Source: Rhinopithecus roxellana
Taxonomy: Eukaryota > Chordata > Mammalia > Primates > Cercopithecidae
DNA length: 64,000 nucleotides
Direction: 5' to 3'
Assembly (NCBI RefSeq): GCF_007565055.1
Contig: NC_044550.1
Span: 88,192,174-88,256,173 of the forward strand
Positions within the stretch are counted from its first letter, which is position 1, and each line of letters starts with the position of its first letter. The notes under the pieces were generated by a model. It had not been told where the DNA came from. It did no database searches and saw nothing but the letters and a program-made list of their open reading frames with translations. This document shows, piece by piece, positions 24,497 to 35,336 of the stretch. The translations under genes and the position numbers were made by a program.

Positions 24497-24722
24497 CGTG
24501 GTGGTTAACAGCACAGCTTCCAGAATTAGACTGCCTGGGCTGTAAGTCATGGCTCTTCTATTGAGCAAGTTACTTAACTGCTTTGTTAATCAGTTTCCCC
24601 AGCTGTAAAAAAAGTGTAACAATACCACCTAACTCAAATAAATTTATGAGAATTATATGAGAAAATTCACATTGACCTCTTAATTTAGTATTTTAATCAG
24701 TTAGTAATTGTTCACTATTACG
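24497..24722 (+). mobile_element. MIR SINE, sense
   Basis: GTGGTTAACAGCACAG, AGACTGCCTGGGC, GAGCAAGTTACTTAACTG and CAGTTTCCCCAGCTGTAAAA are in MIR order. Tail region decayed. Confidence 0.9.
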
Positions 24723-24724
24723 AG

Positions 24725-26510
24725 ACTTTTCACTTGATATTGGTAAACAGCTCTGTTTTTTAAATTTAGATAAGTATACCAATCATACAGAGATTTAAAG
24801 GATGGAAATTAGATCAGAGAATATCACAAAAATATCTGTTCATAATAAAATAAATAAAAATACAGGGTATTTATATTTGAAATCATGTTTAGAACATTAT
24901 CTAATACCCATCATTTCATTCTGATTAGGGTCTTATAGGTAAATGGAGTTTCTTGACATTCTACTGTTTTATTTCAAGAAGAGAAAATAAAGATATGCCC
25001 CATTTTAAAGGTGCAGAGTCACTATTGAAGATACCTGAAATTCAGCTGTCAGTCCTCTGAACCATATATTACATCAATTCGACAGTTTATTCAATTAATA
25101 CCACTGGTACAATTTCTCCATTATTCTTACAATATGCACTTTTTTCCATATTTCACTTCCCTTTTTCCTCCTTTGCTCTCTCTCTTCAACTTTATCTACT
25201 TTTTGTTGCAATTGTTTTGGTGATTTTATTGTTAACATTGGTGGTGGTGCTGGTGATAGTGGTGGTTTTTGGAACAATTGCTTTTCCTTTCCTCACTATC
25301 TCTTTATTTTTCTCTTTCCATGACCTAAGAAGCAAGAGCACCCAGTAATACACAGGAGCCTTGCTTTGTTAGCAGAATTTGTCATTTGAACTATGTGATC
25401 TCTATAATCACTTGTTCTACAGATGCCTTCTTCAAAGACTCATTTCGGAACGAGAAAATGCTTTCAGACATTCTCCAATGACTAGCAGCATTTGCCATTA
25501 ATCTTTAAATGGGCAATTCCCCTGTCAAAGACCTAGTCTCCTAGATAATTATATGCAGAGAACTATTACTTATTTTCTCCGCCAATGCATTGGAATCATA
25601 CCAAATAAATCATGTGCTGTGGTATTAAATGTCAGTGAAATAAATGAACATGAGGTTTTAGAGTGACATGTCTCAGGAGTCAAAAGTACCTATGAGCTAA
25701 GGCATTTATCTCACTTGTTCAAGAGCTGACATTGGGTTCAGTAATTGGAAATTAGCATCATAATATTACAAAGGATAAATATTCACCTATTTCCATTGTG
25801 ATGGCTTCCTCTTTAAAAGAATTATTTAGAGAGATTTGGACTGCTCTCTTGATACTGATAGTTTATTCAGCTGTTGAAAATAACTTAGGTTTTTCCAGAC
25901 CATCCTTCTGCATATGTTCAAGAACTCCCAAACCACCAGGCTGGCTTACATAAATATCAGACTCTGGATAACATTGGTATCAAGGAATAATGTGAAAGAT
26001 AATCGTCTTTTCCTAAAAAGATGGGATGGGGAGCTACTTTTGAAACTAAGGTTTAGAAATAACTATTTTACTGTGAGATATGTTTATATTATACTAATGT
26101 ATGCAATAAGTAGCATATAATTTTATTTTAATCACTATAATGTTATAATTCTTTGGATCTTACATATAGAAAAAGAATAGTAATAAAACATTCTCATCTT
26201 GAAAATGACAGAGTGTATGGTGGTTTTTTACTTTTCTATATTTTCTGCTATGAGTGTTAATTATTTTTATATTTAAAAATTAAAATTAATGTTACTAAAA
26301 ATATTTTAAACATTAGGGCATAATACATAAAGTAACACTTTCTCCCTGGTATCTCTTTATTATCATTCAAGTTTTCTTGTTATTCTGTCTTAACCTGTAC
26401 TATTCCTTCAGATAATAAACATCAAAGGATTACTGTATGAAAATTACTTGAATTATTATACTTTACTGTAAGGTATAATTAGTGTCAAGTAATTATATCA
26501 CTAGCTCATG
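24725..26510. other. Unassigned AT-rich sequence
   Basis: No gene or confident repeat. A pyrimidine-rich tract lies at 25135-25200 and GGTGGT-type units at 25240-25268. Confidence 0.45.
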
Positions 26511-26514
26511 ATGT

Positions 26515-26748
26515 AGCTCAAAAGGTAAAACAGACACCAGACTATCTGAAAAGCAGGGAACCCCAGCTCTGACATTGCTAGCAGGGTCACCCTAGGCAAG
26601 TTACTTAATCCCTCTTTGTTTCATTTTCCTAACACATTAAAGTGGGATAGTAATAGAAACCACTTCACAGATTTTTGCAAGATTAATTGAGTTATTATAT
26701 GTAAACATTTAGAACAGAATCACACACACATTAAGTTCTATATGTGTT
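26515..26748 (+). mobile_element. MIR SINE, sense
   Basis: CCCCAGCTCTGACATTGCTAGC, GGCAAGTTACTTAATCCC, TTTCATTTTCCTAACAC and the ATTAATTGAGTTATTATATG stretch follow the MIR consensus from tRNA-related head to core. Confidence 0.88.
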
Positions 26749-26829
26749 GTGTTATTCTAGATTTTGGTGGACTTCATATGAGCATAACTATATAAATAAT
26801 AATCATTTCCTCTGGGTGCTTCTCCAATG

Positions 26830-26940
26830 CTCCTAATAAGTTTCATGCTAATCTTGTTCACTAAGTCTCAACTCCTATCACAATACCTGACACATGGTAG
26901 ACACTCCCTATATATTTGTTGAATGAATAAATCTATAATA
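26830..26940 (+). mobile_element. L2 LINE 3' end, sense
   Basis: CAATACCTGACACATGGTAG then ATATTTGTTGAATGAATAAA is the characteristic L2 3' terminus. Confidence 0.85.
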
Positions 26941-26944
26941 AATA

Positions 26945-28200
26945 TTACAGTCAGGAAGCTGTGTCTAAAATGAAATCTGATACATGAATATAGTCAGTCA
27001 TCTGAAAATATCAAGGATACTCTCTTTTTGCTAAAACCAACAAGGAAGTATTTCAGTTGAATTATTTTTGTAGGCCCTTACACTATTGTTTATCTGTTTC
27101 AGTGAGAGTCTGTTATTCTTTAACAATCTTGCATTCTTTCTTGATATAGAGCTTATGTTGAATCTCAGGACCGTGTTTTCTGAATGGGGTCAACATGTGT
27201 TTACCATCTGGCTTTACTGCTTTCAAAGTCCATACATTGAAATACAGTAGAAGCCTCTTTATACCACAGAAAGCACTTCACGCTAAGTTCCACTGGCCTG
27301 GTCCCCTGACTATGAGTCATAGTCAGCTGGAACATTGCTTGAGAATAACTTTACAAGGCATTAAGAGAACAAAAGATTTTAATGACTGGCTCAAAATGGT
27401 CTGGAATTGCGAATGCTTTCAAGAATCCATGGATATGTTATTTCATTAGGAGCATCTGATGTTTAGGAGTATGAGAGAGGCATGTAACTTTTTTTTTAAC
27501 TTGTTCAGATAATTTATAATGAAGCATGATAGTGAGTTTCAAGCTCAAATTTGACTGTTAATCATATTTAATCTTTCTTAGTACACTTTATTTTCATAGC
27601 ATTAGTGTATTATGGAAAAGAAATAGAGTATGATATTTTAACCCTTGGATCAATCTCAGACTATTGAGATCTTTTCAGTTCTGATTTAGTATAATTTCAG
27701 GATGTAGGAGGACATCTCAAAATATTTAAGTGGTTCTATTAGCCTGAGGCTGGAAATGAATCACAGAACCATTTTTCATCTTGTCAGTCGCCGACCTCAT
27801 GCTTAAGGAATTCTTACAGCAAAACAAATGCCTATTCAGAGAGCATTAGCCATTCTATTCCTTGATATAAAGTCAAAGCAGTAGTCTCTACAAAGAGGCT
27901 TTGAAAATATGCCACTTCTAAAGTATATAAATGTGTAAAATGTAATATTAAACAGCATGTTCATTTCTCACAAAGATAACACTAAAATGACAAAAATGAA
28001 TTTAACAACTCACACACCCTGGGCCAAAGAGGCATTAATCCAGAACTAAAAATATGTTACATTATAAAGATATTACCTATCTGGATTTCATCTAGCATAA
28101 AAAGAGTTGTAAATCTAAGAGGAGTGATTTTGATGTATTATTGCTGATTTCTAGATACTCTGAGGAAAAGCTATAAGATTTAGTGGTAGACAAGCCCTAT
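26945..28200. other. Unassigned AT-rich sequence
   Basis: No gene found. The 84-codon frame at 27195-27449 has no recognisable domain and no supporting signals. Confidence 0.45.
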
Positions 28201-28204
28201 TGAT

Positions 28205-28400
28205 CACATCTAGTCCAGTTTTTCCTGAGCTTTAGCTGCACTTTAGGATTACCTATGGAGCCTTTATAAATCTCTGTGCTCAGGTCAAACTCTAACCCAA
28301 TTAAATCAAACTCACTAAGAGTAGGAACCCAGATGTCAGTATTTTTTGAAAACCCTCTAAGTTTTCCTATACAAAGTCAATCAAGGTTAAGGTCAATCAC
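28205..28400 (+). mobile_element. MER5A-like DNA transposon relic (probable)
   Basis: GAGCTTTAGCTGCACTTTAGG, ATTACCTATGGAGCCTTTATAA and GAACCCAGATGTCAGTATTTT are in MER5A order, strongly decayed. Confidence 0.5.
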
Positions 28401-28489
28401 AGCTCTGGTTAGAGTCTGGTGGTATGGCCAAGAGTGTAGGAGCTATCTTTGGACATGTTGGTGAGAGGTGGATGACTAAAGGCAGTGCT

Positions 28490-28662
28490 TACTATTGACA
28501 TGTGTTGGCACCTTCTTAAGTGCTTTGCCTGTATTAACATGTTTAATCCAGTATAATGGGTAGAAACTGCTACTATCAGCACTGTTTGTACGGATGAGGA
28601 AATGAAGAGAAACATCATACAACTAAGAATGGTAGAAAGAAGATTCAATCCCGGGCATTTAT
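28490..28662 (-). mobile_element. MIR SINE, antisense
   Basis: GTGCTTACTATTGACATG, GATGAGGAAATGAAGAG, ACATCATACAACTAAGAATGG and GATTCAATCCCGGGCAT match the antisense MIR from core to A-box end. Confidence 0.8.
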
Positions 28663-28783
28663 TTATTTAACAATTACTTATTGTTTATATATTATACCAA
28701 ATGTTGTGACTTGTTGGAGTCCCCATATGCTTCATGTAATAAACAAGGAGATGTATTCTACCAATAAACACCTAATGATCAGT

Positions 28784-29096
28784 GTGGTTGGGCACATTGG
28801 CTCACGCATGTAATCCCAGGACTGTGGGAGGCCATGGCGGGCAGATCACCCAAGGTCAGGAGTTTGAGACCAGCCTGGCCAACATAGGGAAACCCCGTCT
28901 CCACTAAAAAATACCAAAATTAGCCAGGCATGATGGCACACACCTGTAATCCCAGCTACCTGGGTGGCTGAGACAGGAGAATCGCCTCAACCCAGGAGGC
29001 AGGGCTGCAGTGAGCTGAGATTGTGCCACTGCTCTCCAGCCTGGTTGACAGAGCAAGACTTTGTATCAAAAAACAAAACAAAACAACAACAAAAAT
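28784..29096 (+). mobile_element. Alu SINE (AluS/J-like), sense
   Basis: A complete dimeric Alu with A/C-rich tail. Flanked by the duplication ACCTAATGATCAGT (28770-28783) and ACCTAATTATCAGT (29097-29110), 13 of 14 identical. Moderately diverged. Confidence 0.95.
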
Positions 29097-29110
29097 ACCT
29101 AATTATCAGT

Positions 29111-29950
29111 TGCTGCTTTTACATGTGTGTTGACATCTAATGTAAAAAACATAGTGTTAACCTCGGTAGTATTCTGGAAGAATTGATCATTCTAACCTAG
29201 GTATAAAGATGACCAAATTTCTATCTCCATCAACTTATGTCTGGTTTTCAAGTGGTCAGCAAAGTAGAATCACAGCCATTATGATTCCAGCAACATTGAA
29301 CCAGACCATAAATCTTAAAATTCACATATATTCAGCACCTAGATGAAACAATACTCAAGGAATAAAATTCTTAAGAACAGAGAATGGATTTCACAGTGTA
29401 AATTACATTCTCCCCAACCCTCTGGAAATGGTGTATTTTTAACACTTGCCTTCTGCGTGGGATTCCCAGGGATGAGGTAGCTACAAATAAAACGATCTCA
29501 TTTATGTGCGGTATAAGAAATGCGTTCTTTTCATCCTGCTTACTAACTCTAACTTCCTGCTTTCATAGAGAAGACATAAGAAAACCACTAACTATTTAAA
29601 CTGTATTTTATACCATGGCTTTCATTAAGAGTATTTTCTGTATTTAAGAAAATCTCACAGATTGAAAAACAACAGTTTGAATATATCAAATACCTTCTCC
29701 TTTTTATCCAGATATGAACAAACCGATTTAGACCCACATCTGAACAAAAATGATCTTATACATCAGTGTCAGGAAATTAATAAACATGAGTTTGAAATGA
29801 ACCAATTCTTTGATCCAGAGATCACCTACAAGTATTGTTTCAGGGCCATTAAAAACAACTGAGGTCACTTTAAAAACTTTCCTCAGCTACTGGCAAATAT
29901 GCAATGGGGTATTCATTTCTTTAGCTTTATTACCATTAAAATGAATGTAT
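29111..29950. other. Unassigned AT-rich sequence
   Basis: No gene or repeat family supported. The frame at 29662-29862 (66 codons) has no recognisable domain. Confidence 0.45.
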
Positions 29951-29957
29951 TATTAAT

Positions 29958-30741
29958 GGCTAACAAGCGTATAAAAAATGCTCAACATCACTAAGCATCA
30001 GAGGAATGTAAACTGAAACCACCATGAGATATCATCTCACACCAGTCACAATGGCAATTATTAAAAAGTCAAGAAATAACAGATATTGACAAAAATGTGG
30101 AGAAAAAGGAAGATGTGGAGAAAAAGGGATACTTATATACTGTAAATGGGAATGTAAATTAGTACAACCTCTATGGAAAACAGTATGGTGATTTCTCAAA
30201 TAACTAAAAATAGGTCTACCACTTGATCCAGCAATCCCACTACTGGGCATGTTACCCAAAGGAAAGGAAATCATTACAAAAACACACCTGCACTCATATG
30301 TTTATCACAACACTATTTACAATAGCAAGCTAGTGTCAGCCTCAGTGTCCATCAACAGATGATTGGATTAAAGAAAATATGGTATATATACACAATGAAA
30401 TACTATTCAGCTATAAAAAAGTGTGAAATCATACCTTGGACAGCATCATGAATGGAACTGAAGGCCATTCATTGTACTAAGTGAAACAACGCAGAAACAG
30501 AAAATCAAACACCATATGTTCTCACCTATAACTGGAAGCTAAATAATGTGTACACATGGATGTAGAGTGTGGAACAATAAACACTCAGAAAAGGTGCTGA
30601 CAAGAAATTACTTAATGGGTACAACATACATTATTCTGGTGATGGATACAGTAAAGGCCAAGACTTCACCACTCCTCAATATATCCACATAACAAAATTG
30701 CATGTGTACCACTTAAATTTATACAAATAAAAAGAAAAAAT
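29958..30741 (+). mobile_element. L1 LINE, 5'-truncated, sense
   Basis: The 3' portion of L1 ORF2 and the 3'UTR: ATGCTCAACATCACTAAGC, GAGATATCATCTCACACCAG, TATGGTATATATACACAATG, CACCATATGTTCTCACC, and a tail AATTTATACAAATAAAAAG. Frames are interrupted. Two copies of GATGTGGAGAAAAAGG-like sequence near 30095-30128 are a small tandem duplication inside the element. Confidence 0.92.
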
Positions 30742-30744
30742 GAG

Positions 30745-31860
30745 TTTCTGAAGTGGCTAAATGTATGTCATTAATAGTCATTCATACTTCTATGTGAACA
30801 ACAATTTCAGAATAAGCTTTTCTATGAGCTTAGGAAAGACCGCATGTGGCTCCTGAGGTCTGAGAAGGGTGGAGAGAAGAGCAGATATCTGGAATAGGAC
30901 AATAAGAAAGTGCAGGAACTCTAGGAACACTGAAGGAAAATTCAACCATTTCACAAACCTGTCTTGGAACCACTTTTATAAGGATGCAAGGCATATCTGA
31001 GAAGGAAACCAGAAAAACTGCTGTTCATTTGTTCCTTGATGATGAAAGTTTCCTAAGGCTAACTTACAATAAAGACTGGATTTCACAATATCGAAAGAGA
31101 GTAAAGGTATTTTAATTGTAAGTAATCCTTTAGCACAGAACAAAAGTTGAAAATAAGTAAATGGATATCCTTTAAAAAGATCAGAAAAGAAGAAGAGAAC
31201 GAGAAAGAGAAAGACTCACGTTATTATTATCATTGTCACCATCATCAATTCAGCTCAATAACCACTGAAATCAGGTGTTTCAAGAAATTTGATCACAAAA
31301 TACAAGATTGTAAATAAGAACTATGCAAAGAACTATATTGGTGTAAATGATACAAGCCATTAAACACACTAAAAAGAACTACACTGCAAAATAGGTGAAG
31401 AATCAACCGCGTATGAAAAGTAGATCAAAATAATGAGATTTACAGAAGTAGAGAATAAACAGAAAACCACGATTATCTCCAAATGATAGATTTCTAAAAT
31501 ACATTAAAGATACATTATGCATAATATAAAGGTAATTTCAATAAACTTATGCTGAAGGAAGATGCTGTTTATTCTAATAACTGTACTGAACCAGAAAGTA
31601 ATGCATCATCCTCCTGCTGTCACTCTCATTTATGAAATTCAAATTCATTTCTCCCAAAAGAGATAGAAGTGAGGAAGAGAAAAAGAAGTGAGAATTATAA
31701 CCCTCCCAGATCAAAGAAAATAAATTTCAAGCAATAAATATGAGTAGGAACAAAATGTCAGCTCTTGAAATTATATATCTCATTCTTAGGACAATAAATG
31801 TAATCTTTCCATGTATCAAAGAAACTTTTTAAAAAATAAACTTGAGAAAGGCTAGACAAA
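30745..31860. other. Unassigned AT-rich sequence
   Basis: No gene or confident repeat found; purine-rich patches near 31175-31215 and 31660-31690. Confidence 0.45.
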
Positions 31861-31864
31861 TAAT

Positions 31865-32330
31865 CTTATCAGTTACTAGTGTTGTAAAACAAATCTCCAA
31901 GAACTTAATATCATAAAGCTCTAATAGTGTTATTATTTCTCATTATTTCTATCTGTGGGGAATGCATAAATAGCTTGGCTGGGCAGATGTGTCTCAGGGT
32001 CTCTCATGAAGTGACAGATTGTAGGTGAAGGTGTGGATGGGGGAGAGTAGAGATGGCCAACCATCCCTCTCTTCATATAGTCTCATAGCTTGCCCATGTG
32101 ACCTCTTCACATTAGGACAGTTTACACTTCCTCACAGCATGGTGGCTTCAAGGCAGTAGTATTAGTCCCATTGCAGCTCAGGACTCCAGCCTGCATGTTT
32201 CAGTGATCGAGCTGAGTCTCCTATTATGACCTAGCCTTGGAAGTTATCCAACATCACTTTTGCCAAACTTTGTTAGTACAACAGCCCCAGATACCTTCTT
32301 TGTTTCATGAGTATGGGACATCAATCTTAT
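31865..32330 (-). mobile_element. MLT-like LTR relic, antisense (tentative)
   Basis: The order GTTGTAAAACAAATC, GGCTGGGCAGATGTGTCTCAG, CACTTCCTCACAGCATGGTGG, and CATCACTTTTGCC fits an old mammalian-wide LTR or transposon consensus that I associate with the MLT group. The family is not certain and ends are not defined. Confidence 0.35.
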
Positions 32331-32548
32331 CTTTCAAATGGAGTATAAAAGATGTATTGTAAAAATATCACATGAGATGGGAGATTTGGCTATGACAATC
32401 TTTGGAAACTGTAATCTGACACAAATACATTACAGGTATATTTTTTACTAGAATATAGCAAAAATAAAGACAATAATGTGGCAATAAAAATAAGTAAATA
32501 TCTCATTTAATTCCATCATTATCCTTTCAATTTATAGTTTCAAAAATT

Positions 32549-34930
32549 GGGGAGGTGGCCAAGATGGTCGACTAGATGCAGCTAGTGTGTGTGGCTCTCA
32601 TGGAGAGGAACAGAAGGCGCAAGTAAATATAGCACCTTCAACTGAAACACCCAGGTGCTCAGATTGGTAATAATCAAGGAAACAACTCAACCCACAGAGA
32701 ATGGAGAAAAGTAGGCAGGATGACAGTTTGCCCAGGAGCAACATGGAGCCAGGGAAACCATCCCCCACTCAGGGAAGTGATGAGTCATTGTGTGACCCTG
32801 GGAATCCATGCTTCTCCTACAGATCTTTGCAACACTCAGGTCAGGAGACCCCTTCGTGAGCCCAATTCACCAGGGCCTTCAGTCTGACACACAGAGCTAT
32901 GTGGAGTTTCGGCAGAGCAGCCGCTCAGGTGCACACAGAGACCTGGGAGCCTGAGATACTAGGGCTTTCCAGGTTTCCCAGCAAAAGCAGCTGCAACTTG
33001 GGCAAAGTGGGAGGTTAGACCCCTGTACATACCCCTAGGAAATGGGCTGAATCCAGGGGGCCAAGCAGCAACAGTCTGTAGGCCCCACTTCCACAGCACC
33101 TCACAGTATAAGGCCTACTGGGTTAGAACCCCAGTCAGCAACCAGTAGCAAAATTTCACCTCCCTGAAGCAGAGCTCCCAGGGGGAAGGGCAGGCTGCCA
33201 TCTTTGCTGCTTGGGCCACTTAGTCATTCCAGCCTTGGAACTTTAAAGAGTCCAAGCCAACCAGGAACAGAAGGGATCCCCCAGCACAGCTGCTCTGCAA
33301 AAATGTGGCCAGACTCTTTTTTAAAGAAGATCCCTAATCTCATTCCTCCTCACTGGGTGGGACCTCCCAACCAGGCCCTCCAGCAAACCTCACCAGAGTT
33401 CTCCAGCCAACAGAGTTTTGAAAGCCTCCTGGGATGGAGCTCCCAGAGGGAAGGGCAGGCTGGCATTTTTGCTGTTTGGGCCACTTAGCTGTGCCAACCT
33501 TCAGGCTTTGAGGAGCCCTGACCGGGGGTGGAAGTGGTACCCCAGCACAACACAGCTGCCCTGTAAAAATGTGCCCAGACTACATTTTTAAGCAGGTATC
33601 CAACCCTCTCCCTCATCACCAGATGGAGCCTCCCAGCCAGGGTCTCTAGCTACCTTTGCTGGTGTTCCCCAGCTGACAGAGGTTTCAAACTTCCCTGGGT
33701 CTGAGCTCCCAGCAGGAGGGGTGGGCCAATATCTTTGCTGTTTGGGTGACTTAGCCATTCCAGCCTTCATGCTTTAGAGTGTCAAGATGACTGGGGACAG
33801 ATGCAGACTCCCAGCACAGCACAGCCGCTCTGGAAAAATATGGCCAGACTGTTTTTTAAGTGTTTCCCCAACCTTATTTCTCCTCACTGGGTAAGATCTC
33901 CCAACCATGGTCTCCAGCCACCTCATACAGGTGCATTCAGGCCAGCAACAGGTCTGCATCTCCCTGGGATGAAGCTCACAGAGGGAGGGGTGGGCTGCCA
34001 TCTTTGTTACATCACAGCCTTCTGGTGATACCTCTAGGTACTGGGAAAATCGAGACAAATATACCCTGGAGTAGAACCCTCAGCATATCACAGCAGCCCC
34101 ACAAAAACATGGCCAAACTGTTAAGTGGATGCCCATTCACATATCTCCTCACCAGGCAGTTCTCCAAGCCTGGGACTCTAGTCACCCCCGGCCAGGGCTA
34201 TTGAGCCAACACAGCAATTCCCTGGACAGAGCCTCCCAGGGCAACTGAAAGCCTCTCTGCCACTGCCTCTGCAGTGGAACTGTCCTTGCTACCCTCAGAC
34301 TAATGAAGGCACAAAGACCCTAAGTGCCTTATCCACACCTTCAACAAGCTGTAGTCATCCTAAGGAGAGGAGGCCACTCCATCTTCCACAGGTTGCACGT
34401 ATCTCCCACTGCTCATCACCAGACAGGGAACCCTAGTCTTGGGCCCACAACACAGACCCTTCTTCCTGGGCTGACTGCACTGAGCAATTGCTAACCCATA
34501 TCTCTCTGAGGTGGAGCCACCAGGAGATAAGCAAAGTGGTGGAATAGCAAGCCAGATGATATGGAACCCAGAGGATCTGGTTCAGGAGTATGTGTAGCAG
34601 AGCCTTGCCAGAAACGACTATTCTTCTAGGCTCAAGTTGCTCCCATAAAAGACTTTAGCCCTAGGGGAACCATCAGACCTGCCCTCTGCAGGGTAGTCTT
34701 CCATGTCAAACCAGGCTGGTCTGACCTAAGTACCCCTTGGTCTGCTGGCTTCTCCCAGAACCCCAGTGTGGCCATGCCTGCTTACAGGGCAGTCTCAGAT
34801 GCCCTTGGGGCCCTCACCATAGCTTCTGCACTGGCAAACAATGCCTGAATTGTGGAAAGCCCCAGCAAGGCAGTCCCTAAGGCCACACACCAGCCTGCAT
34901 GTACCCTCCCCATACTGCAACTTCCCCTGA
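32549..34930 (+). promoter_or_regulatory. L1 5'UTR (decayed internal promoter region)
   Basis: It begins with the YY1-site-like CAAGATGG of L1 5' ends. It then carries GC-richer sequence, including GAGACCTGGGAGCCTGAGAT-like words, down to the junction with ORF1 sequence at 34931. In intact L1s this region drives RNA polymerase II transcription. Here it is decayed and activity is unknown. Short overlapping frames at 33204-34204 are not genes. Confidence 0.85.
33172..34228 (+). repeat. Four tandem ~265-bp units in the L1 5'UTR
   Basis: Units start at 33172, 33437, 33703 and 33972, each with a GAGCTCCCAG-type word (the last GAAGCTCACAG). Each repeats in order: TGCCATCTTTGCTG-like, CCAGACT plus T-run, CTCACTGGGTGG-like, CTCCAGCC-like. 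A fifth partial start is at 34229. Spacings are 265, 266, 269 and 257 bp. Confidence 0.9.
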
Positions 34931-35260
34931 GCTGAAATGAAAAAAAATTTAAAGGCAACTGGAGAGAAAGGTCAGGTCACCTACAAAGGAGCTGATCATA
35001 CTAACAGTGGACCTCTTGGCAGAAACCCTACAACCCAGAAGAGATTGGAGGCTAATATGCGGCATTCTTAAAGAAAATAAACTCCAACCAAGGATTTCAT
35101 ATCTGGCCAAATTAAGCTTTACAAGTGAAAGAGAAATAAGATACTTTTTAGACAAGAAAATGCTGAGGTGATTTTTTACCACCAGATCTGCCTTACAAGA
35201 GCTCCTGAAGAAAGCACTAAATATGGAAAGGAAAAATCGTTAACGGTCACTACAAAAGCA
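34931..35260 (+). pseudogene. L1 ORF1 C-terminal remnant
   Basis: From GCTGAAATGA onward the sequence follows the last third of L1 ORF1 (GAGAGAAAGGTCAGGTCACC, GACCTCTTGGCAGAAACCC, GAGCTCCTGAAGAAAGCAC). This is the C-terminal domain part of the RNA-binding chaperone. The coiled coil and RRM-coding parts that should precede it are missing, and 5'UTR sequence abuts directly. The frame is also interrupted. Confidence 0.85.
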
Positions 35261-35336
35261 CACTGAGGCACACAGACCAGTGACACTATAAAGCAACCAC
35301 ATAAGCAAGTCTGCAAAACAACCAGCTAACATCATG

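Noticed and set aside
26515..26748. tRNA gene or pseudogene
   Set aside because: The tRNA-like words belong to the head of a MIR SINE.
33204..34204. Cluster of overlapping frames, proline/serine-rich, as a gene or repeat protein
   Set aside because: They are different phases of the GC-rich tandem units of an L1 5'UTR.
33172..34228. CRISPR-like array, because of regular repeats
   Set aside because: Units are ~265 bp, diverged, without short identical repeats and unique spacers, and sit in an L1 in a primate genome.
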